A stretch of DNA of 64,000 nt from Mesorhizobium carmichaelinearum (GCF_900199455.1 NZ_FZQR01000001.1:496001-560000), one strand, 5' to 3'. Positions 36,288 through 46,975 are shown, counted from the stretch's first letter. The notes: generated from the letters alone by a model not told the origin. Numbers and translations: made by a program.

Positions 36288-37261
36288 AGGCTTTCCTGAA
36301 ATACCGCGAGGTCTGGCTGGCGGCGGCCATCATCGTGCTGATCGGGCTGATCTCGACTCGCTTCCCGGCATTCGCCGATCCCGGCAATCTGCGCCAGGTG
36401 TTCAACGACACCTCGATCCTGATGATCCTGGCGCTCGGCCAGATGGTGGTCATCCTGACCCGGTCGATCGACCTGTCGATGGCCTCGAACCTGTGCTTCA
36501 CCGGCATGGTGGTGGCGATGCTGAATGCGGCACACCCGGCGATCCCGATCCCGTTGCTGATCGTCATTGCGCTGGTCGTCGGACTGGTTCTGGGTGCCAT
36601 CAACGGCCTTCTGGTATGGCGGTTGAACATTCCGTCAATCGTGGTGACATTGGGCACGCTGACCATCTATCGCGGCGCGACCTTCGTCCTGTCTGGTGGC
36701 GCCTGGGTCAATGCCGACAAGATGAGCCCGGATTTCATCGGCTTCCAGCGCGCGGCCTTCCTCGGCATTCCTGTGCTGTCGTGGATCGCCATCCTGGTCA
36801 TCGCGCTGTTCTTCGTGCTGATGACGCGAACGGCGCTTGGCCGCTCGATCTACGCCATCGGCGTCAACCCGACGGCGTCGGTCTATACCGGCATCGATGT
36901 CGGCCGGACCAAATTCATCGTCTTCTGCATCTCCGGCATGATCGGCGGGCTTGCCGGCTATCTCTGGATCTCGCGCTATGTGATCGCCTCGGTCGAGGTC
37001 GCCAATGGCTATGAACTCAACATCATCGCCGCTTGCGTCATCGGCGGCATCTCGATCGCCGGCGGCATCGGCTCGGTCGGCGGCGCGGTGCTGGGTGCGC
37101 TGTTCCTCGGCATCATCTCCAACGCGCTGCCGGTCATCAACATCTCGCCCTTCTGGCAGATGGCGATTTCAGGCAGCGCCATCATCCTTGCCGTCGTGCT
37201 CAACGCGCGCGGCGAACGCCAGCAGGGCCGCATCATCCTGAGGAAAGTGGAGGCGGCATGA
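36284..37261 (+). CDS. rhaP: Rhamnose ABC transporter permease (RhaP)
   Basis: The 325-residue RbsC-type permease has about eight to ten hydrophobic segments and the family motif GQMVVILTRSIDLSMASNL near the N-terminus, plus AACVIGGISIAGGIGSVGGA near the C-terminus. It overlaps rhaT and rhaQ by 4 nt each, so the membrane components are translationally coupled. RhaP and RhaQ probably form a heterodimeric channel. Confidence 0.9.
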   Translation: MKAFLKYREVWLAAAIIVLIGLISTRFPAFADPGNLRQVFNDTSILMILALGQMVVILTRSIDLSMASNLCFTGMVVAMLNAAHPAIPIPLLIVIALVVGLVLGAINGLLVWRLNIPSIVVTLGTLTIYRGATFVLSGGAWVNADKMSPDFIGFQRAAFLGIPVLSWIAILVIALFFVLMTRTALGRSIYAIGVNPTASVYTGIDVGRTKFIVFCISGMIGGLAGYLWISRYVIASVEVANGYELNIIAACVIGGISIAGGIGSVGGAVLGALFLGIISNALPVINISPFWQMAISGSAIILAVVLNARGERQQGRIILRKVEAA

Positions 37262-38253
37262 CCGACATCCCTGCCCCGCGCCATATTCCCGACCGGCTCG
37301 ACAAGCCGCTGTCCTCGGCGATCTTTTCCTGGGAGGCGCTGCTGGTCGTGGTGGCCGTCGCCATCTTCGCCATCAACAGCTTCGCCTCGCCTTATTTTCT
37401 CGACCCCTATTCGCTGTCGGATCTGACCTTCAACTTCACCGAGAAGGGCCTGATCGCCTTTGCCATGGCGCTGCTGATCATTTCCGGCGAAATCGACCTG
37501 TCGGTGGCCGCCATCATCGCGCTCGCCTCGACGATGATGGGCATGGCGGTGCAGGCCGGCGCCGGCACACCGGTGCTGGTGCTGATCGGCATCGTCGTCG
37601 GGCTCGGCTGCGGCGCTTTCAACGGGCTCTTGGTGACAAGGCTCGGCCTGCCGTCGATCGTCGTCACCATCGGCACGATGAGCCTGTTCCGCGGCATCGC
37701 CTTCATCATCCTCGGCGACCAAGCCTATAAGGGTTATCCCGAAAGTTTTGCTTTCTTCGGCCAGGGTTACGTCTGGTGGGTGGTGTCGTTCGAGCTGGTG
37801 CTCTTCCTCATCGCGGCTGTCGTCTACTGGTTCCTGCTGCATCGCACGAGTTTCGGCCGCCGTGTCTTTGCCATCGGCAACAACCCGGTCGCGGCGCAGT
37901 TTTCCGGCGTGCGCGTCGGCCGCATCAAATTCATCCTGTTCTGCCTGACCGGGCTGATGTCCGGCATCGCCTCAGTGCTGATCACCTCGCGCCTCGGCTC
38001 GACCCGCCCGTCGATCGCGCAAGGTTATGAGCTCGAAGTCATCACCATGGTGGTGCTCGGCGGCGTCAGCATTCTGGGCGGTGCCGGCAGCATTGTCGGC
38101 GTGGTGCTTGCCGCCTTCATCATGGGGCTGGTGACCTTCGGGCTTGGCCTGCTCAACGTGCCTGGCATCGTCATGTCGATCTTCATCGGCCTGCTGCTGA
38201 TCATCGTCATCGCATTGCCGATCGTCTGGCGGCGGCTGCGCGGTGGACGCTGA
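37258..38253 (+). CDS. rhaQ: Rhamnose ABC transporter permease (RhaQ)
   Basis: The 331-residue second RbsC-type permease begins [16 protein letters not shown]. It carries the [19 protein letters not shown] motif and [20 protein letters not shown] near the end. Its start overlaps the rhaP stop as ATGA, and its stop overlaps the rhaU start as TGATG. It is similar in layout to RhaP but clearly a separate paralogue. Confidence 0.9.
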   Translation: MTDIPAPRHIPDRLDKPLSSAIFSWEALLVVVAVAIFAINSFASPYFLDPYSLSDLTFNFTEKGLIAFAMALLIISGEIDLSVAAIIALASTMMGMAVQAGAGTPVLVLIGIVVGLGCGAFNGLLVTRLGLPSIVVTIGTMSLFRGIAFIILGDQAYKGYPESFAFFGQGYVWWVVSFELVLFLIAAVVYWFLLHRTSFGRRVFAIGNNPVAAQFSGVRVGRIKFILFCLTGLMSGIASVLITSRLGSTRPSIAQGYELEVITMVVLGGVSILGGAGSIVGVVLAAFIMGLVTFGLGLLNVPGIVMSIFIGLLLIIVIALPIVWRRLRGGR

Positions 38254-38570
38254 TGCCGGAAAAGCACGCGTTCAAGATGAAGCTCAAACCGGGCATGAAG
38301 GCCGAGTACAGGAAGCGCCATGACGAGATCTGGCCGTCGCTGGTCGCGCTCTTGAAGCAAGCCGGCGTGTCCGATTATTCGATCCATCTCGACGAAGAGA
38401 CCAACATCCTGTTCGGCGTGCTGTGGCGGCGCGATGACCATGGCATGGCCGACCTGCCGAAGCACCCGGTGATGCAGCGCTGGTGGGCCCACATGGCCGA
38501 CATCATGGAAACGAAGCCGGACAATGAGCCGGTGGCCGTGCCGCTGGAAACAATGTTCCATATGGCATGA
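38253..38570 (+). CDS. rhaU: L-rhamnose mutarotase (RhaU)
   Basis: The 105-residue protein matches the RhaM/RhaU family: [19 protein letters not shown] holds the conserved Tyr19 and His23, and a WRRDDHG...[15 protein letters not shown] segment follows. It interconverts alpha- and beta-rhamnopyranose, helping isomerase or kinase flux. It overlaps rhaQ by 1 nt and rhaK by 4 nt. Confidence 0.93.
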   Translation: MPEKHAFKMKLKPGMKAEYRKRHDEIWPSLVALLKQAGVSDYSIHLDEETNILFGVLWRRDDHGMADLPKHPVMQRWWAHMADIMETKPDNEPVAVPLETMFHMA

Positions 38571-39943
38571 GTGCTCCGCGCCACATCACCGTCATCGATA
38601 TCGGCAAGACCAACGCCAAGGTGGCGCTGGTCGATCTCATGACATTGAGCGAGGTGGCGCTGCGCCGCACGGCCAACGCGCCGCTGCGGCAGGCGCCCTA
38701 CCCGCATCACGATGTCGAGGCGCTGTGGACGTTCATCCTCGACAGCCTGGCCAGCCTCAACCGCCAACAGCGCATCGACGCCATTTCGATCACCACCCAC
38801 GGCGCGACGGGCGCGCTGGTGGACGCTTCGGGTAAACTCGTTTTGCCTGTCCTCGACTATGAATTCGATGGCCCCGACACGCTGTCGTCGGAGTACGATG
38901 CGATCCGCCCGCCTTTCGCCGAGACCGGCACGCCGCGGCTGCCGCTCGGCCTCAATCTCGGCGCGCAGTTCTTCTGGCAGCAAAGAAACTTCCCGGCGGA
39001 ATTCGCCAAGGCCGCCGCGCTGCTGATGTATCCGCAATTCTGGGCTTTGCGCCTGACCGGCGTCACCGCCAATGAGGTGACTTCGCTTGGTTGCCACACC
39101 GATCTGTGGAACCCGTGGACCGCGGATTTTTCATCATTGGTCGACGGCCTGAAATGGCGCCGGCTGATGGCGCCGGTGCGGCTGGCCAGAGATCGTCTCG
39201 GGCCAATCCTGCCCGTGCTTGCCGCGCGCACCGGCCTTGATCCGCAAACGCCGGTGTTCTGCGGCCTGCACGATTCCAACGCCTCGCTGCTGCCGCATCT
39301 CGTGTCCGACGCGCCACCCTTCTCAGTCGTCTCGACCGGCACCTGGGTGGTGTCGATGGCGGTCGGCGGCAGGCCGGTCAAGCTCGACCCAGCGCGCGAC
39401 ACTTTGGTCAATGTCAACGCACTGGGCGACCCGGTCCCCTCGGCCCGGTTCATGGGTGGTCGAGAGTTTTCGCTGCTGACAGAAGGGCAGCCGGAGAACT
39501 GGACCGAAGACGATATCGGTGCCGTGCTGGCGCGAAAGACGTTGCTGCTGCCTTCGACCCAGCAAGGGTCAGGGCCGTTCCCACACCAGGCCGCAACATG
39601 GTTCAATGCCGATGGCATCAGCAACGGCCAGCGTTTTGCCGCCATCTCGTTCTATCTGGCACTGATGACGGCGACCTGCCTCGACTTGATCGGCGCCGAC
39701 GGCCCGACAACGGTCGAAGGACCCTTTGCCCGCAACCGGCTGTTCGTCGGCATGCTGGCGGCAAGCACAGGTCGCGCCGTCGTCGCCTCCGAAGCCGCCA
39801 CCGGCACCAGCATTGGCGCAGCATTGCTGGCATCGGATCAGGTCACGGCGCATGGCAAAGGCGAAAGACTGGAGCAGCCGACCGACGCGGCCTGGGCCGG
39901 CTATGTCAGCGCCTGGCGCGCGGCGGTCGAAGTACGGGCCTGA
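38567..39943 (+). CDS. rhaK: Rhamnulokinase, FGGY family (RhaK)
   Basis: The 458-residue sugar kinase begins with the actin-like phosphate loop [15 protein letters not shown]. It has [10 protein letters not shown] and [16 protein letters not shown] in the C-terminal ATP domain. In R. leguminosarum RhaK both phosphorylates the sugar and is required for transport by the RhaSTPQ importer, which fits its place at the end of this coupled operon. Confidence 0.92.
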   Translation: MSAPRHITVIDIGKTNAKVALVDLMTLSEVALRRTANAPLRQAPYPHHDVEALWTFILDSLASLNRQQRIDAISITTHGATGALVDASGKLVLPVLDYEFDGPDTLSSEYDAIRPPFAETGTPRLPLGLNLGAQFFWQQRNFPAEFAKAAALLMYPQFWALRLTGVTANEVTSLGCHTDLWNPWTADFSSLVDGLKWRRLMAPVRLARDRLGPILPVLAARTGLDPQTPVFCGLHDSNASLLPHLVSDAPPFSVVSTGTWVVSMAVGGRPVKLDPARDTLVNVNALGDPVPSARFMGGREFSLLTEGQPENWTEDDIGAVLARKTLLLPSTQQGSGPFPHQAATWFNADGISNGQRFAAISFYLALMTATCLDLIGADGPTTVEGPFARNRLFVGMLAASTGRAVVASEAATGTSIGAALLASDQVTAHGKGERLEQPTDAAWAGYVSAWRAAVEVRA

Positions 39944-41770
39944 TCACAGGATCCGCTTGCCGAAGGCCGACATGACGAAGTTCACCGTGTCGGTGCCGAT
40001 CCTGGGCTCCATATCCCCGGTCAAGCCCGAAACATCCATCGACAGCAGGCCGCCGGAGAGCGCGATCGCCTCCATTGCCTGATGCGTTTCGCGCACTGTC
40101 AGCCCGCCGGAGCCAGCCGCCCAGCCGGCGAATTCGGTGGCTGTCGTCGAATAGCTGACATGAAAGCCTTGCGTGCCCGATGTGGCGATGCGGATCGCCT
40201 CATGCATCAGGTCGCGCATGCCCATGGCGTCGATATCGGTCATGGTGAAGGCCGAGACACGCGAATCCTTCAGCACCCGCGCCTCGGCCGGATCGGCATG
40301 GCGCAGGCCGACGATGACGACATTTTCCGGCGACAGCTGCGGCTGCAGCGCGCCGGCCTTGTGATCAAGACCGAGGGTACGCGCCAGCACCGAGGCCTCC
40401 GGCAGGTCGATGCCCTCTTCGTCCTCGGGCATCAGCGCGGCGATGGAATCGATCCAGATCAGGCCGAAGGAATGCGTCGCGCGCGCCGTCGCCGTCAGCG
40501 CCTTGTGGGCGACGCGGCGGTCGGCGCCGGCAGCGAGCCGTATCAACCCGGAGGGCGGCCGCTCGACATCGGCGAGTTCCACAACATCGAAATTCATCGC
40601 TTCCAGCCGCGCGCCGGTTCCCTCGCGGGCGAGGATGCCGCCGGCCTCCTGTTCGGCCGAGATCGACACCATCTTGCGGCCGGAAAAGTCGGCGACGTCA
40701 TGCATCGGCGCCTTCTCGACATACTCCGACGTCATCGCCAGCAGCATGGCGCCATAGCTCATGCGGAAGGCGACGCGGTCGCCGACAGTGGGCCGCGGTT
40801 CGGCGTCCTGCACGTCGAGCAGCAGATGGTCGCTGGAGGCGCCGAGCACGCGAATCCCCTTGGCGATCGGCGTCAGCCCTTCGACCAGCACGTCCTCGCG
40901 GCCGATATTGGCGATGGCGCGCAGCCTGTCGCCCTCGTCGGGGAAGACCGGCTGGTTGCCGAAAGCATCGTAGCCGGACTCGCCGATCGGCCGCGAGGGC
41001 TTGAGCTTGACTTCGATGATATCGCTGGTCAGGCGGCAGGCATCGGGCTCGAGTTCAGCCCATGGCACATCGCGGAAGGTCTCGACGCCGCCTTGCAGGA
41101 TCGCCTCGCCGACCCTGAGATTGTTGATGCCGGCCGGCAGCCTGCCCTCGAGCAGCAGCGTCAGCGACGACGACGCCCCGCCTGAGATCCAGTCGAGGCT
41201 TTTGCCGGACAGGCGCTCGGTCTTGTAGGCGTGGGCGACGAGCTGGCCGAGATTCTCCGGTGTCGGCATGATGGCGCCGAAGCAGCCGAGATTGGTGCCG
41301 ATGCCGGCGATGCGCACGCCCTTGAACTCGAGGATCCGCTCGACGGTGGGGATCAGGTCACTCGGCCAGATGCCTTCGCGGAGATCGCCGAGATCGATCA
41401 TCAGCATGATGTCGTGGACGCGGCCCATGCGCTCGGCGATGCGCGAGATCTCGCGGATGGTGGCGAGTTCCGACTGCAGGCTGATGTCGACGGTGCGCAC
41501 CACCTCCTCGACACGCGCCATGGGCGGGCTGCGCAGCAGCATGATCGGTGCGTTGATGCCGCTGTCGCGCAGCCGGCGGATGTTTTCGAAACGCGATTCG
41601 GCAATGCCGGCGACGTCGCCGCGCAGCATGGCACGCGCCACTTGCGGCATGCCGCACGTGCCCTTGGTGACGCCGAACACCTTGATGCCAGACAGCGCAC
41701 AGCGCTCGACGATGGTGCGGGCGTTGCGCTCGATACGGCCAAGGTCGATGGCGACTTGCGGTCCCGACAT
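39944..41770 (-). CDS. Ornithine racemase-like PLP domain fused to a degenerate arginase-like domain
   Basis: Residues about 1-350 are an ornithine racemase-type (Orr/YhfX) fold-III PLP enzyme: GVTKGTCG with the PLP lysine, MVIDLGDLREGI-like MIDLGDLREGI, GIGTNLGCFG, ISGGASSS and NLRVGEAIL. Residues about 355-608 follow the arginase/RocF fold (FGLIWIDSIAAL, VIVGLRHADPAEARVLKD, GGLTVRETHQAMEAI, TVNFVMSAFGKRIL). However, the metal ligands are gone: the usual GGDH is absent, DAHAD is DSIAA and SFDVD is SYSTT. The second domain should therefore be catalytically inactive as a ureohydrolase. It lies 2 nt after the dadA-like gene. Confidence 0.8.
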   Translation of the reverse strand: MSGPQVAIDLGRIERNARTIVERCALSGIKVFGVTKGTCGMPQVARAMLRGDVAGIAESRFENIRRLRDSGINAPIMLLRSPPMARVEEVVRTVDISLQSELATIREISRIAERMGRVHDIMLMIDLGDLREGIWPSDLIPTVERILEFKGVRIAGIGTNLGCFGAIMPTPENLGQLVAHAYKTERLSGKSLDWISGGASSSLTLLLEGRLPAGINNLRVGEAILQGGVETFRDVPWAELEPDACRLTSDIIEVKLKPSRPIGESGYDAFGNQPVFPDEGDRLRAIANIGREDVLVEGLTPIAKGIRVLGASSDHLLLDVQDAEPRPTVGDRVAFRMSYGAMLLAMTSEYVEKAPMHDVADFSGRKMVSISAEQEAGGILAREGTGARLEAMNFDVVELADVERPPSGLIRLAAGADRRVAHKALTATARATHSFGLIWIDSIAALMPEDEEGIDLPEASVLARTLGLDHKAGALQPQLSPENVVIVGLRHADPAEARVLKDSRVSAFTMTDIDAMGMRDLMHEAIRIATSGTQGFHVSYSTTATEFAGWAAGSGGLTVRETHQAMEAIALSGGLLSMDVSGLTGDMEPRIGTDTVNFVMSAFGKRIL

Positions 41771-41772
41771 TT

Positions 41773-43023
41773 TTATCCCCTGTAGACCAACCCCTGCGGG
41801 TCGATCTCGGGCTTACGGCCGGCAACGAGGTCGGCCAGGAATTTTCCGGAGCCGCAGGCCATGGTCCAACCGACATGGCCGTGGCCGGTATCGAGATAGA
41901 GGTTTTTGTAACGCGCCTGGCCGATGACCGGCACGGAGTTCGGCATCATCGGCCGCAGGCCTGCCCACAGTTCCGCTTTCTTCTCGTCGAAGGCGCCGGG
42001 GAACAGGTCCTTTCCGGTCCTGAACATGGTGGCGAAGTCGCTGGGCTTGTGGGTGCGGTCGAAGCCGGTGAATTCGGCCGTCGAGGCCAGCCGCAGCCGG
42101 TTGCCAAGGCGCGAATAGGCCATGAGTTGGTCCTCGTCGGCGCCGCCCATGGTTGGCCCATTGCTCTCGTCCTCCAGCGGAATGGTCGCCGTATAACCCT
42201 TCACCGGGTAGACCGGCAGATCGATGCCGTAGCGGCGGCCGAGCAGGCCGCTTTCCGGCCCCATCGAGATGACCACCGCGTCGCCGGCTACAGGTCCGGC
42301 CGAGGTCATCACCGCGCGTACACGGTCGCCGTCGATATCGAGACCTTGGACCGTGGTATCGAACAGGAATTTGACGCCAAGCTTTTCGCTGATATAGGCG
42401 GCGAGATTGTCGACGAACATTCTGGAATCGCCAGTCTGGTCGATCGGCGAATAGACGCCGCCGGCGATCTTCTCCTTCACCCCGGCAAGACCCGGTTCCA
42501 GCTCGACCAGCCGGTCGCGGCCGACAATCTCGATCGGCAGGCCATGCTCGGCCAGATAGCGGTAATTGTCGGTGCCGGTGTCGAGGCTGTGCTGCGAGCG
42601 GAAGAAATAGAGAATGCCTTTCTTGCGCTCGTCATAGTGGATGCCGGTGTCGGCCGAGATGGCGTTGATGCACTCGCGCGAATAGAGCGCCAGCCGCAGC
42701 TTGACCTCACTGTTGGCGCGCAGACGGGCCACTGTGCACTGGCGCAGGAAGCGCAAGCTCCAGGCAAGAAAATAGGGATCGAAGCGCAGCCGCACCTTGA
42801 TGCCGAGATCATGGTTCCAGAGTGCGCGCAGAAACGTCTTCAGGGCCGCCGGCGAGGCCCAGGCGGTGGCATCGCCCGGCGAAACCAGGCCGGCATTGGA
42901 CTGGCTGGTTCCGCGCGCCGGCGCCGGGTGGCGCTCGATCACGGTGACCTCGTGGCCATCGGCAGCCAGATAATAGGCGGCCGCCGTACCGACAACGCCG
43001 GCCCCGAGCACCGTTATCTTCAT
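41773..43023 (-). CDS. dadA: D-amino-acid dehydrogenase (DadA-like)
   Basis: This 416-residue FAD-dependent oxidoreductase starts MKITVLGAGVVGTAAAYYLA with the dinucleotide motif GxGxxG. It has SNAGLVSPGDATAWASP near the N-terminus and ends with DTGHGHVGWTMACGSGKFLA, both typical of DadA. It deaminates D-amino acids to 2-oxo acids and passes electrons to the membrane chain. It is the first gene of a two-gene operon with the racemase-like fusion, so the pair probably handles an amino acid such as ornithine or arginine via its D-form. Confidence 0.9.
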   Translation of the reverse strand: MKITVLGAGVVGTAAAYYLAADGHEVTVIERHPAPARGTSQSNAGLVSPGDATAWASPAALKTFLRALWNHDLGIKVRLRFDPYFLAWSLRFLRQCTVARLRANSEVKLRLALYSRECINAISADTGIHYDERKKGILYFFRSQHSLDTGTDNYRYLAEHGLPIEIVGRDRLVELEPGLAGVKEKIAGGVYSPIDQTGDSRMFVDNLAAYISEKLGVKFLFDTTVQGLDIDGDRVRAVMTSAGPVAGDAVVISMGPESGLLGRRYGIDLPVYPVKGYTATIPLEDESNGPTMGGADEDQLMAYSRLGNRLRLASTAEFTGFDRTHKPSDFATMFRTGKDLFPGAFDEKKAELWAGLRPMMPNSVPVIGQARYKNLYLDTGHGHVGWTMACGSGKFLADLVAGRKPEIDPQGLVYRG

Positions 43024-43125
43024 GCCATCCCCCTAAGCTCTTCGCGGCACGGCGCCTCCACGCTGTGTCGCGACTGCTTCCATAGCGCGTCACCGCGCGC
43101 CTTGCGAGCCCTTGGGGGACCTGGC

Positions 43126-44127
43126 TCAGCCGCGCGCGGAGTTCTTGCTGGTCAGGATGCGCTCCCAAGCAAGCGCATCGGCAACGATCTGGTCGAGATC
43201 GTCACGTTGCGGCGTCCAGCCGAGTTCCGCCCGGGCGAGGTCCGAATTCGCGACAACAGCGGCGGCGTCACCGGGACGCCGGTCGCCCATCTTGACCTCG
43301 AAATCGCGGCCAAAAGCACGCCGAACGCTCTCGATCACCTCGAGCACCGAATAGCCATGGCTGTAGCCGCAATTGGCGACGAGGCTCTGTCCTCCATCGC
43401 GCAGCCGCTGCAGGGCCAGGCGATGCGCCGCCGCCAGGTCGCTGACATGGATGTAATCGCGCATGCAGGTGCCGTCCGGCGTCGGATAGTCGGTGCCGAA
43501 TACCTGCATGAACGGACGCTTGCCGAGCGCGGTCTCGCAGGCGACCTTGATCAGATGGGTGGCGCCAGGCGTCGACTGGCCGGTGCGGCCCTTCGGGTCG
43601 GCGCCGGCGACGTTGAAATAGCGCAGCGCCGTGTAGCGGATGTCGTGCGCGAGGCCGGCATCGCGCAACATCCACTCGCTCATCAGCTTGGACAGGCCAT
43701 AGGGCGATTCCGGCGCCAGGCGGGCATCTTCGCGCACCGGCTCCAGCCCGGCGCCGCCATAGACGGCGGCGGTCGAGGAAAAGATGAAATGCGGCACGCC
43801 CTCGCGCACCGCGGTTTCGATCAGCGTGCGGGTCTTCGAGGTGTTGTTCTCGTAGTAGGCGAGCGGGTCGGCGACCGATTCCGGCACCACGATCGAACCG
43901 GCGAAATGGATGATCGCATCGACATGATTGTCCCTGATGATCGAACCGACCAATTCCTTGTCGGCGACATCGCCGACGACCAGCTTTGCCTCCGGCGCCA
44001 CCGCCCATTCGAAGCCGGTGGAAAGACGGTCGAGCACGACCACGCTTTCGCCGGCATCCAGCAATTCCCACACCATGTGGCTGCCGATATAGCCGGCACC
44101 GCCTGTCACCAAAACCGTCATCCGCAT
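43126..44127 (-). CDS. exoB: UDP-glucose 4-epimerase (GalE/ExoB)
   Basis: The 333-residue extended short-chain dehydrogenase starts MRMTVLVTGGAGYIGSHMVW (NAD-binding TGGAGYIGS). It has the catalytic serine in FSSTAAVYG and the YxxxK in SPYGLSKLMSE. The RYFNVAGADPKGRTGQ and MRDYIHVSDLA motifs are those of GalE. It supplies UDP-galactose for exopolysaccharide and lipopolysaccharide synthesis. It stands alone with about 100 nt to its downstream neighbour. galE is an equally valid name. Confidence 0.9.
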   Translation of the reverse strand: MRMTVLVTGGAGYIGSHMVWELLDAGESVVVLDRLSTGFEWAVAPEAKLVVGDVADKELVGSIIRDNHVDAIIHFAGSIVVPESVADPLAYYENNTSKTRTLIETAVREGVPHFIFSSTAAVYGGAGLEPVREDARLAPESPYGLSKLMSEWMLRDAGLAHDIRYTALRYFNVAGADPKGRTGQSTPGATHLIKVACETALGKRPFMQVFGTDYPTPDGTCMRDYIHVSDLAAAHRLALQRLRDGGQSLVANCGYSHGYSVLEVIESVRRAFGRDFEVKMGDRRPGDAAAVVANSDLARAELGWTPQRDDLDQIVADALAWERILTSKNSARG

Positions 44128-44399
44128 CCTCGCATCTCAAGATTTATCGGAAACTGTCTCAAACACCGCCTTACTGGAAAGCCTGCGGCATGGCCATTAG
44201 AACCCTCGGTAACCGGCGTTCACCAAATGTGGCATCGTGCTGAAACAAACGTGATCCACAGAGTGTATCGTGGAGTGGGAATAGGCCACGATCCGCCATC
44301 GTTAGGAACAGGTGCGGGGCGTGGCATTTTGACCAAAACGGCCCGGTGGACGACCAATAGGCCAATGATTATGATCCCGCGCAAAATTGGGAAGCCGAC

Positions 44400-45677
44400 A
44401 TGAACTACCAGCGGTTCTTCGAAGAAGCGATCGACCAGCTCCATGCGGAGCGTCGCTATCGTGTCTTCGCCGACCTCGAGCGCATCGCGGGCAAGTTTCC
44501 GCGCGCCATCTGGCGCTCCAATGGCCGCGCCGAGGAAATCACCGTCTGGTGCTCCAACGATTATCTCGGCATGGGCCAGCACCCCGATGTCATCGCCGCG
44601 TTTCAGGAAGCGGCCGGCAAGATGGGGTCGGGCGCCGGCGGCACCCGCAACATTTCCGGCACCTCCAACCCGCTGGTCGAACTCGAGCATGAGCTTGCCG
44701 ACCTGCACGGCAAGGACGCGGCACTGGTCTTCACCTCCGGCTTCGTCTCCAACGAAGCGTCGATCTCGACCATCGCGCGGCTGTTGCCCAATTGCCTGAT
44801 CATTTCGGACGAACTGAACCACGCCTCGATGATCGAAGGCGTGCGGCGCTCGGGCGCCGAGAAGAAGATCTTCCGGCACAATGACGTCGCGCATCTGGAA
44901 AGCCTGCTGCAGGCGGCCGGGCGCGAACGGGCCAAGCTGATCGTCTTCGAAAGCGTCTATTCGATGGATGGCGACATTGCGCCGATCAGGGAGATCGTCG
45001 AGCTCGCCGAGCGCTACAACGCCATGACCTATATCGACGAGGTCCATGCTGTCGGCATGTACGGACCGCGCGGCGGCGGCATCACCGAGCGCGAAGGCCT
45101 GGCCGACCGCATCGATATCATCGAAGGGACGCTGGCCAAGGCATTCGGAACGCTGGGCGGCTACATCACCGGCACCAGTGCGGTGATCGACGCGGTGCGC
45201 TCCTATGCGCCGGGCTTCATCTTCACCACGGCGCTGCCACCGGCGATCGCCGCCGCGGCGACGACATCGATCCGCCATCTCAAGCGCTCGCAGGCCGAGC
45301 GCGACGCCCAGCAGCAGCAAGCGAGCCGAACCAAGCAGATCCTGTCGGCGGCCGGCCTGCCGGTGATGGACTCTCCGACCCATATCGTACCGCTCTTGGT
45401 TGGCGACCCGGAACTCTGCAAGATGGCCAGCGACCGCCTGCTTGGCGTGCACGGCATCTACATCCAGCCGATCAACTACCCGACCGTGCCGCGCGGCACC
45501 GAACGGCTGCGCATCACGCCGACGCCGTTCCATTCCGATGCGCTGATCGCGGGACTGCAGGACGCGCTGGTCGAGACCTGGGATGCACTCGGCATTCCCT
45601 ACGGCTCCGCCGGCCGGCCCGCGGTGGCGAAGAGCGATCGGATCGTTCCACTCCTGGTGCCCAAGTCGGGCGGCTGA
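44400..45677 (+). CDS. hemA: 5-aminolevulinate synthase (HemA)
   Basis: The 425-residue PLP enzyme is the alphaproteobacterial C4-pathway ALAS. It has [47 protein letters not shown] and the PLP lysine in [13 protein letters not shown] (Lys247). It condenses glycine and succinyl-CoA to 5-aminolevulinate, the first haem precursor. ATG 44400 follows GGGAAG. The 272-nt gap upstream to exoB has no feature I can assign beyond a likely promoter region. Confidence 0.95.
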   Translation: MNYQRFFEEAIDQLHAERRYRVFADLERIAGKFPRAIWRSNGRAEEITVWCSNDYLGMGQHPDVIAAFQEAAGKMGSGAGGTRNISGTSNPLVELEHELADLHGKDAALVFTSGFVSNEASISTIARLLPNCLIISDELNHASMIEGVRRSGAEKKIFRHNDVAHLESLLQAAGRERAKLIVFESVYSMDGDIAPIREIVELAERYNAMTYIDEVHAVGMYGPRGGGITEREGLADRIDIIEGTLAKAFGTLGGYITGTSAVIDAVRSYAPGFIFTTALPPAIAAAATTSIRHLKRSQAERDAQQQQASRTKQILSAAGLPVMDSPTHIVPLLVGDPELCKMASDRLLGVHGIYIQPINYPTVPRGTERLRITPTPFHSDALIAGLQDALVETWDALGIPYGSAGRPAVAKSDRIVPLLVPKSGG

Positions 45678-45704
45678 CGGTCGGCGGCTAAGGCCGCCGC
45701 CTGC

Positions 45705-46871
45705 TCAAACGGTCTTCATCCACTTCGCCAGCCGGTGTGCGGCTTCCTCGACCTGGTCGAGGCGGCGGTGGAAGCATAGCCGCAGGAAAGCCTCGCCGCC
45801 GGGGCCGAAGGCGGTGCCCGGCGCCAAGCCGACATTGGCCTTGTCGACGATGTCGAAGGCGGCCGTGCGGGAATCGGTAATACCGTCGACGGTGAAGAAC
45901 AGATAGAAGGCGCCCTGCGGCACGGTAAACCGGGCGCGGCCGGTGGCGCCGAGAATGCCGCAGACCAGGTCGCGCGCCTTCCTTGCCCGCTCCACCTGCT
46001 CGACGACGAAACCATCGCCCTCGTCGAGCGCGGCGACCGCGCCACGCTGCATGAACTGGGCAACGCCCGAATTCGAATACTGGATCAGGTTCTCGAACAC
46101 CTGCTGCAGGCTCGGATGCGTCTTGATCCAGCCGACACGCCAGCCGGTCATCGCCCAGTTCTTGGAAAAGGAGTTGACGAACAGGATGCGGTCTTCCGCC
46201 GTCGCAATGTCGAGGAAGGAGGGCGCGCGGCCGTGGCCGTAGTGGAACAGCGAATAGATCTCGTCGGCAATGATCCAGAGGTTTTTGGCGCGAGCAAGAT
46301 CGAGGATCGCCTGCAAGGTCTCGTGATCGGCGGTCCAGCCGGTCGGGTTCGACGGCGTGTTGATGAACAGCGCCTTGGTGCGCGGGGTGATTGCCGCGGC
46401 GATCTTCTCGACGTCGCAGGACCAGCCATTGCCGGAATGATCGAGCGTGACCGCGACCGGAACAGCTCCCGACAGTGCCGCCGCAGCGTCGAAATTCGGC
46501 CAGGCCGGCGACAGATAGATCGCCTCGTCACCGGCGCCGGCAAGAGCGGTCAGCGCCAGCTGGATGGCATGCATGCCGGATCCGGTGACGATGAATTGCT
46601 CCTCCGGAAACGTCTTGCCGAAATGCCTGGTGTAGTAGCGGGCAAGCGCCTGCCTGAGGTCAGGGATGCCCCTCTGCCAGGTGTAGAATGTCTCGCCGCC
46701 GGCCAGCGCCTTCGACGCGGCATCGGTGATGAAGGCGGGGGTCGGCAGGTCGCCCTCGCCGGCCCAGAGCGGGATCAGGCCCTCACGCAGGCGGCCGTAG
46801 TTGACGACGGCGACAATGCCGCTTTCCGGTGCGGCGCGGGCTTCGGCGCGAAAGCTATCGATCAGGCTCAT
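45705..46871 (-). CDS. Class I/II PLP aminotransferase
   Basis: This 388-residue fold-I aminotransferase has substrate/phosphate residues in TGSGMHAIQLALTAL, Asp in IIADEIYSLF and the PLP lysine in NSFSKNWAMTGWRVGW (Lys237). The C-terminal arginine lies in FLRLCFHRR. It resembles AspC-like transaminases that act on aromatic or aspartate-type amino acids, but substrate is not clear. ATG 46871 (MSLIDSFRAEA) is preferred because in-frame sequence upstream runs through the mscL terminator. It faces hemA tail to tail. Confidence 0.85.
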   Translation of the reverse strand: MSLIDSFRAEARAAPESGIVAVVNYGRLREGLIPLWAGEGDLPTPAFITDAASKALAGGETFYTWQRGIPDLRQALARYYTRHFGKTFPEEQFIVTGSGMHAIQLALTALAGAGDEAIYLSPAWPNFDAAAALSGAVPVAVTLDHSGNGWSCDVEKIAAAITPRTKALFINTPSNPTGWTADHETLQAILDLARAKNLWIIADEIYSLFHYGHGRAPSFLDIATAEDRILFVNSFSKNWAMTGWRVGWIKTHPSLQQVFENLIQYSNSGVAQFMQRGAVAALDEGDGFVVEQVERARKARDLVCGILGATGRARFTVPQGAFYLFFTVDGITDSRTAAFDIVDKANVGLAPGTAFGPGGEAFLRLCFHRRLDQVEEAAHRLAKWMKTV

Positions 46872-46924
46872 GGACAAATCCGTTTTTCCCTGGGGTTGCC
46901 GCTCTTTACCAGATACGAAAACAG

Positions 46925-46954
46925 AAAACCCCGGCCGTGAGCGACCGGGGTTTT
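46925..46954 (-). terminator. Rho-independent terminator of mscL
   Basis: A 10-bp stem AAAACCCCGG / CCGGGGTTTT with a 10-nt loop lies 21 nt past the mscL stop. On the minus strand it is followed by TTTTCTGTTTT. It lies just upstream of the aminotransferase start. Confidence 0.8.
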
Positions 46955-46975
46955 GGTCCAGCAAGGCCGGCTGAT

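Noticed and set aside
41875..44403. 842-codon plus-strand frame over dadA and exoB
   Set aside because: It spans two well-supported minus-strand genes and their gap, and has no recognisable domain.
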